Notes under the pieces: model-generated
What the model was told of the DNA's origin: nothing
The model's database searches: none
Seen by the model: only the letters and a program-made list of their open reading frames with translations
Translations under genes and position numbers: made by a program
Shown here: piece by piece, positions 1-6,176 of the stretch
How positions within the stretch are numbered: position 1 is the stretch's first letter
How the letters are laid out: the number at the start of each line of letters is the position of its first letter
NCBI GenBank assembly: GCA_028825345.1
Contig: JAPKAJ010000078.1
Span: 1 to 9,781, forward strand
DNA length: 9,781 nucleotides
Origin: Arenicellales bacterium
GTDB lineage: Bacteria; Pseudomonadota; Gammaproteobacteria; Arenicellales; UBA868
Direction of reading: 5' to 3'

Positions 1-60
1 TTCACTTAACTCCACGCTCTGCGGTAATTCCCGTTCGGTCATCTGTTTTTGCTTATTCAT
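1..60 (-). CDS. 5' end of an unidentified protein gene, cut by the window edge
   Basis: A minus-strand reading frame opens with ATG at 60-58 and stays open for all 20 codons to the left edge. The peptide begins MNKQKQMTERELPQ and is hydrophilic and charged, with no signal peptide or membrane segment in the visible part. A purine-rich AAAGGGA at 73-67 lies six bases before the ATG and is a fair ribosome binding site, which is the main reason to call a gene. Twenty residues are too few to assign a family. Its position beyond the integrase scar means it could belong to the old element or be unrelated chromosomal sequence. Confidence 0.45.
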   Translation of the reverse strand, partial: MNKQKQMTERELPQSVELSE

Positions 61-175
61 CTTTAATCCCTTTAAATATATGTTTGGCTGGTCAATTCCA
101 GTAAAGCCATTGTTATTCAATACCACAATCAAAGATGTGTTCCTTATCACCTTGTGAGGCTTAAGTACGGGGTAG

Positions 176-194
176 ATGTGATGGGGGGTCACAT
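176..194. repeat. Inverted repeat ATGTGA-N7-TCACAT
   Basis: Perfect six-base arms ATGTGA (176-181) and TCACAT (189-194) flank a seven-base spacer, TGGGGGG. The dyad lies about 115 bases upstream of the partial gene at 1-60. The half-sites match those of CRP-type operators, but those use a six-base spacer, so this would be an off-register version or the site of another regulator. It could also be chance. Confidence 0.35.
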
Positions 195-280
195 GAGTTA
201 TTAAGGAGCGGGTATTAGCGTGGGTAAGATACACGCTGTAGCGTAGAGGGGCGATCTATGCACCGAACACAGATGGAATG

Positions 281-370
281 TCACCAAAACTCGTGGCTGA
301 TCCTTGATTCGGACTTGAACTCAAAAATGCTACATCCATCACGCGTCACACGTTTTTGAACACTGGCCAT
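281..370 (-). pseudogene. N-terminal remnant of a tyrosine integrase
   Basis: A 29-codon minus-strand frame starts at ATG 370-368 and ends at TGA 283-281. Its first residues, MASVQKRVTRDG, resemble the opening of phage/genomic-island tyrosine recombinases, whose N-terminal arm-binding domain commonly begins MASIxKRxTxDG. After that the similarity stops, the rest (CSIFEFKSES...) does not continue the domain, and no other frame restores it within the next 100 bases. A purine-rich GAGAGGGAA precedes the ATG. Intact family members are usually about 330-430 residues, so only the first few percent survives. Its place about 120 bases beyond the 3' end of tRNA-Met, and its orientation away from the tRNA, fit an island integrase. 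The family call rests on a 12-residue match from memory. Confidence 0.5.
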
Positions 371-381
371 TGCAGTTCCCT

Positions 382-411
382 CTCACAGTGAGTACACCTG
401 GAATAACCAGG
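382..411. repeat. Palindrome plus small hairpin in the integrase leader
   Basis: CTCAC-A-GTGAG (382-392) is a perfect palindrome about a single base. It is followed by CCTGG (397-401) and CCAGG (407-411) around an AATAA loop. Both lie between the TGTGCCA repeats and the start codon of the integrase remnant, where promoter-operator or attachment-site elements of an integrase gene would be expected. Function is not shown. Confidence 0.35.
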
Positions 412-427
412 GTCTGCGGGGATCTGC

Positions 428-445
428 TGTGCCATATTTGTGCCA
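428..445. repeat. Direct repeat of TGTGCCA, possible integrase arm-type sites
   Basis: TGTGCCA occurs at 428-434 and again at 439-445, eleven bases apart start to start, which is one helical turn. The spacer is TATT. Short phased direct repeats between a tRNA 3' end and an integrase start are typical of arm-type integrase binding sites. Here they lie 47 bases beyond the tRNA end and 58 bases upstream of the integrase stub. The functional label is inferred from position and phasing. Confidence 0.4.
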
Positions 446-491
446 CGGAACATTGCCCACGTAGCAAAAGAAGCACAACTAACTAAAAAGA

Positions 492-568
492 TGGTGGCTA
501 TGGGTGGACTTGAACCACCGACCCCGGCATTATGAATGCCGTGCTCTAACCAGCTGAGCTACATAGCC
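492..568 (-). tRNA. tRNA-Met(CAU), elongator
   Basis: The minus strand folds into a complete 77-base cloverleaf. The acceptor stem is GGCTATG/CATAGCC with discriminator A and an encoded CCA (494-492). The D stem is GCTC/GAGC, the anticodon stem CGGCA/TGCCG encloses loop TTCATAA with anticodon CAT, and the T stem GGTGG/CCACC encloses TTCAAGT. The overall sequence closely resembles E. coli elongator tRNA-Met (GGCTACG...), and differs from initiator tRNA and from the CAU-decoding tRNA-Ile precursor, which starts GGCCCC in E. coli. A TCTTTTT run follows the CCA and may end transcription. In several Gammaproteobacteria this tRNA lies directly downstream of ychF; here 5.6 kb of other genes lies between them. 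Confidence 0.96.
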
Positions 569-582
569 ACGGTGGGTGCGAG

Positions 583-611
583 AATTTAACGCGAAATCCT
601 CAATAGAACAA
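583..611 (-). promoter_or_regulatory. Candidate promoter of tRNA-Met
   Basis: On the minus strand TTGTTC (611-606) and TAAATT (588-583) are spaced by 17 bases. The tRNA 5' end lies 14 bases past the -10. The segment between them, CTCGCACCCACC, is GC-rich as in stringently controlled stable-RNA promoters. Each hexamer matches the sigma70 consensus only partly. Confidence 0.4.
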
Positions 612-720
612 GAGAAAACCGGTCAATCGCGAGTGATAAGAGGCGTTTCCCGTGGCAATCCGGGGCAAAGCCAGTGGCATGATCTTAGCCGAATAACCTT
701 CGAAAATTATCCTAAAAGTG

Positions 721-750
721 TTGTACTATAAAAGCGTGGGCAAATATTCT
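721..750 (+). promoter_or_regulatory. Weak candidate promoter for the solute-binding-protein gene
   Basis: TTGTAC (721-726) and TATTCT (745-750) are spaced by 18 bases and sit 50 bases before the start codon. An alternative -10, TACTAT (724-729), would pair with TTCGAA (699-704) at a 19-base spacing. Both are poor consensus matches. A promoter in this 231-base gap is expected because the upstream gene is a divergent tRNA, but the exact site is uncertain. Confidence 0.3.
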
Positions 751-799
751 GAATCTCAGGAATCAGCCTAAATCAGAACCTATCAAAGGAGGAAGCGGT

Positions 800-2404
800 A
801 TGAGTAGATTCGATTACGACATCTGGAAACTCCAAAAACGTGTCACGAGTGGTGGAATGAGCCGTCGTGAATTTGTCAAAGCTGCTACCGCTATGGGGTT
901 TGCCGCCGCTGCACCGGCACTTTATAGCCAAGCTGCACACGCTACGCCGAAAAAGGGTGGAACCTACCGAGTTGGATTCGGCGGCGCCAACACAGGTGAC
1001 ATGCTGGATCCGGCCGATAACGGCGATACCTTCATGATCAATATGAACATGGGTGGGTGTCGAAATGCCCTGGTTGAGGTCAACGCCAATGGCCAGGCTG
1101 TGCCTGAATTGGCTGAGAGCCTCGAGCCATCAGCCGATGCCACAACATGGGTGGTTAAGCTGCGCAAGGGCATCGAATTTCACAGTGGCAAAACTTTCGA
1201 TGCTGACGACGCGATAGCATCTCTTGAGCATCACCGTGGTGAGGATTCGACCTCCGACGCAAAAAGTGTTGCCAATTCTCTGGGCAACATCCGCAAAGAT
1301 GGTCAAAACACGCTTGTGTTTGACCTCGAAAGCGGCAATGCCGATTTCCCCTATCTGTTGAGTGACTACCACCTGCTGATGGGTTCTGCTGACAGCTCCG
1401 GCAAGGTTGATTGGGCTTCAGGTGACGGAACCGGCGCTTTTGTGGTGAAGAGTTTCGAGCCGGGGGTACGGGCACATATGGTTCGCAATCCCAATTACTT
1501 TAAGTCCGGGTGCGCCAACTTTGATGAAGTGAAGATGACGGCGATCAACGACGCGGCGGCCCGTATGAATGCGATGGTGACAGGCCAGGTAGATGCAATT
1601 GTCCGTTGTGATCTCAAGACCGCCCCCATGCTTGAGAAAAAATCCGGAATCAGTGTGCTCCAGGTATCAGGCACTAAGCACTTCACCTACCCGATGGATG
1701 TCCGCCAGGCACCGTTTAACGACAACAACGTGCGTATGGCGCTCAAACACGGAATTGATAGAGAAGCTTTCGTTAACACGGTCCTTCGCGGCTATGGTTC
1801 CCTGGGTAACGATCATCCCATCAGCTCTAACCAGAACTACCATGCCAGTGATCTGCCCCAGCGTCAGTATGACGTTGACAAGGCCAAGTGGTATCTCAAA
1901 CAGGCCGGCCTCACCAGTCTGGATGTCGAGATTGCAGCCGCAGACGCGGCTTTCAATGGTGCAGTAGATGCAACTCAGCTTTACTCTGAGTCTGCCAAAG
2001 CGGCTGACATCAATATCAAGGTTAACCGGGTATCCCCCGACGGTTACTGGAATAACGTCTGGATGAAAGTTCCATGGAGCGCCTGCTACTGGTCGGGTCG
2101 TCCTACTGCTGACTGGATGTTTACCATTGGCTACAAAGCTGGCGGTAACTGGACCGACAGTTACTGGGATAACGCTCGTTTTGAGGAACTTTTAGTCGCA
2201 GGGCGCGCTGAACTGGACCAAGCCAAACGCAACGACATTTATGTTGAGATGCAGACTATCGTCTCCAATGAAGGCGGCGTGGTAGTTCCTTGCTTTGCCA
2301 ACAATGTCGATGCGGCATCTGATGCCCTGGGACGACCTGCCAAACTGGCCGGCAACTGGGAACTGGATGGCTCACGCAGTATGGAGCGCTGGTGGTTCAA
2401 GTAA
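800..2404 (+). CDS. Tat-exported ABC transporter solute-binding protein, family 5 (DppA/OppA-like)
   Basis: This 534-residue protein is the periplasmic ligand receptor of a peptide/nickel-type (Dpp/Opp) ABC importer. The N-terminus carries a twin-arginine motif, SRREFVK (21-27), a hydrophobic AATAMGFAAAAPALY stretch, and an AHA site that would be cleaved after residue 48. The protein is therefore probably exported folded and, lacking a lipobox cysteine, soluble in the periplasm. The mature part has the family 5 layout: a KGGTYRVG first strand, a WVVKLRKGIEFHSGKTFDA segment (about 117-135), a middle domain with VRMALKHGIDREAFV, and a C-terminal YWDNARFEEL-type region. Length is usual for the family. 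The start has a strong AAAGGAGG (785-792) seven bases upstream. The two permease genes follow after hairpins at 2413-2487. The ligand cannot be read from sequence; this family binds peptides, opines, sugars, nickel chelates and other solutes. Confidence 0.92.
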   Translation: MSRFDYDIWKLQKRVTSGGMSRREFVKAATAMGFAAAAPALYSQAAHATPKKGGTYRVGFGGANTGDMLDPADNGDTFMINMNMGGCRNALVEVNANGQAVPELAESLEPSADATTWVVKLRKGIEFHSGKTFDADDAIASLEHHRGEDSTSDAKSVANSLGNIRKDGQNTLVFDLESGNADFPYLLSDYHLLMGSADSSGKVDWASGDGTGAFVVKSFEPGVRAHMVRNPNYFKSGCANFDEVKMTAINDAAARMNAMVTGQVDAIVRCDLKTAPMLEKKSGISVLQVSGTKHFTYPMDVRQAPFNDNNVRMALKHGIDREAFVNTVLRGYGSLGNDHPISSNQNYHASDLPQRQYDVDKAKWYLKQAGLTSLDVEIAAADAAFNGAVDATQLYSESAKAADINIKVNRVSPDGYWNNVWMKVPWSACYWSGRPTADWMFTIGYKAGGNWTDSYWDNARFEELLVAGRAELDQAKRNDIYVEMQTIVSNEGGVVVPCFANNVDAASDALGRPAKLAGNWELDGSRSMERWWFK

Positions 2405-2412
2405 GCCAGGTA

Positions 2413-2445
2413 TAGCAGCAACTGCCCTTTGAGCAGTTGCTGCTA
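2413..2445 (+). terminator. Strong stem-loop after the binding-protein gene, no T-tract
   Basis: A perfect 13-bp stem (AGCAGCAACTGC paired with GCAGTTGCTGCT, plus one closing T-A pair) encloses a seven-base loop, CCTTTGA. It begins eight bases after the stop codon. No T-run follows on the plus strand, so it is better read as an mRNA 3'-end stabiliser or processing structure than as a terminator in its own right. Confidence 0.6.
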
Positions 2446-2454
2446 GATTAAAGT

Positions 2455-2487
2455 AGAAAAGGCCCGGATCCTTGCCGGGCCTTTTCT
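2455..2487 (+). terminator. Intrinsic terminator between binding-protein and permease genes
   Basis: AGAAAAGGCCCGG (2455-2467) pairs with CCGGGCCTTTTCT (2475-2487) over 13 bp around a seven-base loop, ATCCTTG. The GC-rich core followed by TTTTCTT is the classic shape of a Rho-independent terminator, and the A-run on the left makes it workable in both directions. It ends only 25 bases before the permease start, leaving little room for a separate promoter, so permease transcription probably depends on read-through. That would give far more binding protein than permease, as is common for importers. Confidence 0.8.
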
Positions 2488-2512
2488 TACCTGAGCTGTA
2501 ATTTCTGTCGTT

Positions 2513-3472
2513 ATGAAAAACTCGTTACTCAAACTGATCTTAAGACGTCTCGCTCTCGGCATCCTGACGCTGCTCGCCATCTCTTTGTTGATTACTGTAG
2601 GTGTTGAAGCACTATCTGGGGATGTCTGCACAGCCATGATGGGACAAATGGCTTCCGAGGATAAGGTCGCGGCTTGTCATCGAACGTTGAACCTCGATCG
2701 GCCAACGCACATTCGCTATGTCGAGTGGCTGGTAAATTTTGTCCAGGGTGACATGGGTAAAGCGCTAACCAATCACCGGGAGGTTGCTGATGTGATCGGC
2801 AATCGTGTTGGAAATACTTTTTTCCTGGCGATCGCATCAGCCCTGATCGCCATACCCCTCTCCCTGGCACTGGGTGTTGTAGCCGCGCTTTACCGAAACT
2901 CATTTTTTGACCGATTTATCTCAATGGTCACCTTGAGTGGCATTTCGGTTCCCGACTTTTTTATCGCTTATATTCTGATGGCGGTATTTGCGGTCTCATT
3001 TGGGATTTTTCCAGCGATCTCGAACGTGGATGAGTCGATGAATCTCAGCGAACGCATTATCGCCTCGGCGCTTCCCGTGTTGACGCTCACCCTCGCGGTC
3101 AGTGCACATATGATGCGGATGACTCGGGCCTCTATCGTCAGTCTGATGGCCAGTCCCTATATCGAAATGGCCAAACTGAAAGGTGTCACACCCGGAAGAA
3201 TTATTGTTTTCCATGCGTTGCCCAATGCCTGGTCACCCATCATCCAGGTGATCATGCTGAATTTAGCCTGGCTCGTTGTGGGCGTTGTCATCGTCGAGGT
3301 CGTTTTTGTTTATCCGGGGCTTGGTGCCCTCATGATCGACGCCGTGTTCCTGCGTGACATGCCTATCGTACGCGCAACCGCAATGATATTTGCGTCCGTG
3401 TACGTGATCCTCAACTTACTCGCCGATATTCTTTCTATGGCATCAAACCCCAGAATTATGCATCCAAAGTAA
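2513..3472 (+). CDS. ABC transporter permease, DppB/OppB family
   Basis: This 319-residue inner-membrane protein is the first permease subunit of the peptide/nickel-type importer. It opens with the usual LRRLALGILTLLAISLLI first helix (about 10-30). A periplasmic loop carrying the family's LNLDRPTHIRYVEW segment (59-72) follows, then further membrane segments near 100-125, 138-165, 183-203, 245-268 and 288-310. The cytoplasmic coupling (EAA) loop is at 218-238, EMAKLKGVTPGRI...ALPN, where the ATPase would dock. The EVVFVYPGLG stretch (262-271) is typical of DppB. Length is normal. No Shine-Dalgarno is evident before the ATG (GAGCTGTAATTTCTGTCGTT precedes it), so initiation may be weak. It is followed after six bases by the second permease. 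Substrate unknown. Confidence 0.93.
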   Translation: MKNSLLKLILRRLALGILTLLAISLLITVGVEALSGDVCTAMMGQMASEDKVAACHRTLNLDRPTHIRYVEWLVNFVQGDMGKALTNHREVADVIGNRVGNTFFLAIASALIAIPLSLALGVVAALYRNSFFDRFISMVTLSGISVPDFFIAYILMAVFAVSFGIFPAISNVDESMNLSERIIASALPVLTLTLAVSAHMMRMTRASIVSLMASPYIEMAKLKGVTPGRIIVFHALPNAWSPIIQVIMLNLAWLVVGVVIVEVVFVYPGLGALMIDAVFLRDMPIVRATAMIFASVYVILNLLADILSMASNPRIMHPK

Positions 3473-3478
3473 GTAATC

Positions 3479-4309
3479 ATGAACTTCTGGCAGGTACTCA
3501 AAGAAATGAACTGGGCCAGTCGGTTCGGGGTTTTTGTCGTGAGCCTTTTTGGTTTATGCGCAATTTTCGCACCATGGCTTGCGCCTTATGGCCAGAGCCA
3601 GATTGTGGGAGATGTATGGGAACCTTTATTTGGAAAATTCGTTTTTGGCACAGACCAGATCGGTCGAGACATGCTGTCGATGCTGATATACGGTGCCCGA
3701 AATATGATCGCTCTAGCGCTGTTGACCACCGCGCTTGCTTTTGGCTTGGGGTCTCTACTGGGCTTTCTTGCAGCGATCATGCGTGGCTGGGTTGACCAGG
3801 TACTGAGCCGATTCGTTGATATTATCATCTCGATTCCGACACTGATCTTTGCGTTGATCGTTCTTTCGTCCACGGGAACGTCTGTTTTTGCCCTGGTCAC
3901 AGTAATTGCAATCATCTATGCCATGCCGGTCTATCGCATCGCTCGCGCGGTGGCGATGGATATCGAGGTTATGGATTTTGTAGAGGCCGCCCGACTTCGC
4001 GGTGAAGGACTTTGGTGGATCATGTGTAAAGAGATACTTCCCAATGCCTTAACACCACTGGCGGCAGAGTTCGGTCTGCGCTTTTGTTTTGTTTTCTTGT
4101 TGATCAGCGGACTTAGTTTTCTAGGTCTGGGCTTGCAGCCGCCGCTGGCAGACTGGGGTGCCATGGTGCGGGGCAACTCAGATGGTATCGCCTGGGGTTA
4201 TTTGCACCCACTAGTACCCGCAACCTGCATCGCCTTGCTGACCATTGGCATCAACCTGATTGTCGATTCCGCCGTACAAAAGGCCAGCGGCCTGCGTGAC
4301 GATCAGTAG
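3479..4309 (+). CDS. ABC transporter permease, DppC/OppC family
   Basis: This 276-residue inner-membrane protein is the partner permease and would form the heterodimeric channel with the preceding gene product. The N-terminal helix lies near 16-34 (FGVFVVSLFGLCAIFAPWLAP), followed by the diagnostic FGTDQIGRDMLS (56-67). The main helices lie near 75-101, 115-147, 200-220 and 245-266. The EAA coupling loop spans 169-189 (EAARLRGEG...KEILPN), and LGLGLQPPLADWGAMV (215-230) is the usual C-terminal family block. Length is normal for DppC. The start codon is six bases past the DppB-like stop with only a weak AAGTAAG upstream, suggesting translational coupling. The next gene is on the opposite strand, so the operon ends here without the DppD/DppF ATPases expected downstream. 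No convincing terminator is visible in the 62-base convergent gap. Confidence 0.93.
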   Translation: MNFWQVLKEMNWASRFGVFVVSLFGLCAIFAPWLAPYGQSQIVGDVWEPLFGKFVFGTDQIGRDMLSMLIYGARNMIALALLTTALAFGLGSLLGFLAAIMRGWVDQVLSRFVDIIISIPTLIFALIVLSSTGTSVFALVTVIAIIYAMPVYRIARAVAMDIEVMDFVEAARLRGEGLWWIMCKEILPNALTPLAAEFGLRFCFVFLLISGLSFLGLGLQPPLADWGAMVRGNSDGIAWGYLHPLVPATCIALLTIGINLIVDSAVQKASGLRDDQ

Positions 4310-4371
4310 GTGTCACTCCGTCACCCAGCAAGATAATCACTGCGCTCAAGTGTCGGGTGAAAAACCGATCG

Positions 4372-5286
4372 TTAATTCTGGGGTATGACGTCCGGGAAGC
4401 CCTCAGCGCGTAACTCTTCGCCCGTTGCTTCTTCCATCATCTTGACCACGTGAGGGGTCCACGCATCTCCACCGTAGCGCTCCCGGGATGCCTGGAACAT
4501 CTGTTCCACCAGGGTTGCGAGCTTCAACGGCACATCCAGGCGACGGCCGAGCTCGGTAACAAAGCCAAGATCTTTCAGCCCAAGATCGGTGGTAAAGCCG
4601 GTATTAAAGCTACCGTTTAGGATCACCGGGGCCCAATCCTCAAATTCACGACTGCTGCCGGAGCTGGCAGTAATCGCCTCGTAGCATCTGGCCAGATCGA
4701 GACCGCCGCGTTTTGCCAGCATCAGGCCCTCACCCATGGCTACAAGGTCGATCAGGCACAGCAGATTGGTAACCGCCTTGATCAGCGATGCGTTACCGAT
4801 TTCCCCCATGTATACAATCTGACCACTCATGATCTCGAGCAAGGGCCTCAAGCGCTCAAAAACGACTTCGTCACCGCCGACCAACAGCGTCATCTGCCCC
4901 GTAACTGCCCGATGCACTCCACCAGTCGCTGGACATTCGAGTACATCGATACCCCTCTCGCACGCCAGCAATGCAAGGCGCTTCATCTCATCCGCATCGG
5001 TGGTGCTCATTTCAATCCAGCAACTCCCCGCTGAGAGTGCTTGCAGCGCGCCGCCGACACCGGTCATGACCTGGGCACAAATCGCCGGTGAGGGTAAACA
5101 GGTAATCAGGGTGTCAATGTGATTGGCCGTATCTTGTACTGACCCGACACCAGTCGCCCCAGCGGCGACCAGTTGCTCGACCGCTTTGCTATCCTGGTCA
5201 TAAACCTGAAGTGAGTGACCTGCTTGGAGAATTTTTTCTGCCATTTTTGCTCCAAGCATGCCCAGCCCGATAAATCCACAATTCAT
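4372..5286 (-). CDS. NAD(P)-dependent oxidoreductase, 3-hydroxyisobutyrate dehydrogenase family
   Basis: This 304-residue cytosolic enzyme belongs to the beta-hydroxyacid dehydrogenases, which oxidise or reduce the 3-hydroxyl or aldehyde of short acids (3-hydroxyisobutyrate, tartronate semialdehyde, succinic semialdehyde, gamma-hydroxybutyrate). The Rossmann motif is GFIGLGMLG (4-12). Asp30, at the end of the second strand (VYDQD), favours NAD over NADP. The substrate loop is ECPATGGVHRAVTG (117-130), where most relatives read DAPVSGG. The catalytic lysine is Lys170 with Asn174 in GNASLIKAVTN, and the C-terminal helical domain has LGLKDL (235-240). Length is typical. AAAGGAG at 5301-5295, eight bases upstream, supports the start. 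It lies 21 bases downstream of the hydrolase gene and is probably co-transcribed with it. Exact substrate cannot be assigned; the altered PATGG loop suggests it may not be the canonical one. Confidence 0.88.
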   Translation of the reverse strand: MNCGFIGLGMLGAKMAEKILQAGHSLQVYDQDSKAVEQLVAAGATGVGSVQDTANHIDTLITCLPSPAICAQVMTGVGGALQALSAGSCWIEMSTTDADEMKRLALLACERGIDVLECPATGGVHRAVTGQMTLLVGGDEVVFERLRPLLEIMSGQIVYMGEIGNASLIKAVTNLLCLIDLVAMGEGLMLAKRGGLDLARCYEAITASSGSSREFEDWAPVILNGSFNTGFTTDLGLKDLGFVTELGRRLDVPLKLATLVEQMFQASRERYGGDAWTPHVVKMMEEATGEELRAEGFPDVIPQN

Positions 5287-5307
5287 AGATTTGGCTCCTT
5301 TGCACTA

Positions 5308-6117
5308 TCAATATTGTCGGAGAATGCTCAACAGGCAACCATTCACCACAGCCGGCTCATGACCAAATGCGGAACAATGTCCCAGTCCTTCCAGTAGATA
5401 AAAATATCCTTCCTGAGCAGTGTCTGCCAGAAGCTTGCCCCGCTGTGGCGGCGTTTGCATATCCTCTGAAAATGCAATCACATGAAGGGGTACTTTGCAG
5501 TACGGCAGTCTTGCTAGTGAATCATACTCAACGCACGCCTGCCACTGCTCGGCCAGTGCGTGAGAGTCACGCTTCCCATAGTCCTGTGAGACGATCGGTT
5601 TAAGCCTCGCCCATAACTCATCATCTCCCAACACCCTGGCGGGATACATCAGGAGTGCGTAGTGCGCGATTGCGAAATCCTCAGGCAGCTCAGTACCCGA
5701 GCGCCTCAGCGCGATCTCAGAATCCTCCCAGTCTTTAATGAATCCTGACTTTCGCGCACAAGCCCCGGTCAACAAAGCAGCAGTGACTAGATCCGCCCGA
5801 GAAAGCGAGATTTCCTGGGCAATGCACGAACCCATAGACAGTCCAATCAGAAAGACCGGGGGTTTGCAGTATGCTTCGATCAAGGCAATACAATCTGCCG
5901 CATGATCCGCAATAGTCCATGGCGTCGAGGACGTTGATTCGGTGCGACCTACACCACGGGCATCCCAGGTCGTATTACGATAGTCACCAAAGGCCGGTAA
6001 CTGAAATGGATGCCAGGAGGATCCCGGCATATCCCCGCCTGCCAGCCAGACAATATCCCGGCCGGTGCCAGACTGCTGGTAGAAAATCCGGGTCTCGGGT
6101 AAATCGAGAAATGGCAA
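5308..6117 (-). CDS. Alpha/beta-fold hydrolase, TTG start
   Basis: This 269-residue protein has the alpha/beta-hydrolase fold and probably cleaves an ester, lactone or amide in the cytoplasm; no signal peptide is seen. The nucleophile elbow is GLSMGS with Ser94, the likely acid is Asp219 in FSEDMQTPP, and His247 in GLGHCSAFGH completes the triad. The WDARGVGRTES segment (51-61) is typical of the 3-oxoadipate enol-lactonase-like branch. The usual HG oxyanion dipeptide after the third strand is replaced by LAGGDMPGSSW (25-35). The start codon is TTG (6117-6115): GGAG (6127-6124) sits six bases upstream, and the first in-frame ATG (residue 30) would remove the first strands. It is the first gene of a two-gene operon with the dehydrogenase. 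The substrate is unknown; the pairing suggests hydrolysis followed by oxidation of a hydroxyacid. Confidence 0.85.
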   Translation of the reverse strand: MPFLDLPETRIFYQQSGTGRDIVWLAGGDMPGSSWHPFQLPAFGDYRNTTWDARGVGRTESTSSTPWTIADHAADCIALIEAYCKPPVFLIGLSMGSCIAQEISLSRADLVTAALLTGACARKSGFIKDWEDSEIALRRSGTELPEDFAIAHYALLMYPARVLGDDELWARLKPIVSQDYGKRDSHALAEQWQACVEYDSLARLPYCKVPLHVIAFSEDMQTPPQRGKLLADTAQEGYFYLLEGLGHCSAFGHEPAVVNGCLLSILRQY

Positions 6118-6147
6118 GAATCGCTCCGGGGAAATTACAATAGAGTA

Positions 6148-6176
6148 ATGTTATCAGCCCTGCTCGACGTCTCCAA
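6148..6176 (-). promoter_or_regulatory. Candidate promoter of the hydrolase-dehydrogenase operon
   Basis: On the minus strand TTGGAG (6176-6171) and TAACAT (6153-6148) are separated by 17 bases, placing the transcript start roughly 20-25 bases before the TTG codon. An inverted repeat, ATTAC-N6-GTAAT (6134-6149), overlaps the predicted start region and could be an operator, though its arms are only five AT-rich bases. The hexamers are weak matches. Confidence 0.3.

Larger units (their letters stand above)
61..491. other. Gene-poor region between a partial gene and tRNA-Met, probable mobile-element scar
   Basis: These 431 bases contain no intact gene on either strand. They hold an integrase N-terminal stub (281-370), a palindrome CTCAC-A-GTGAG (382-392), a small hairpin CCTGG-AATAA-CCAGG (397-411), a direct repeat of TGTGCCA (428-445) and an inverted repeat ATGTGA-N7-TCACAT (176-194). 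A short dyad, ACGCT-GT-AGCGT, lies at 233-244. The left half presumably includes the promoter of the partial gene at 1-60, but I see no convincing -35/-10 pair. The density of symmetric elements beside a tRNA 3' end resembles the attachment and leader region of an integrative element whose body has been lost. Confidence 0.5.

Noticed and set aside
176..194. Bona fide CRP binding site
   Set aside because: The spacer is seven bases; CRP requires TGTGA-N6-TCACA. It is kept only as an unexplained inverted repeat.
653..667. Sigma54-like promoter (TGGCA...GGCA) upstream of the binding-protein gene
   Set aside because: The GC element is one base too close to the GG element, and the -12 half lacks the TTGC form.
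4320..4359. Bidirectional terminator between the convergent operons (TCACCC...GGGTGA)
   Set aside because: The arms are six bases with a loop near 28 bases and no T-tract on either strand. The weak inner CACT/AGTG pair does not rescue it.
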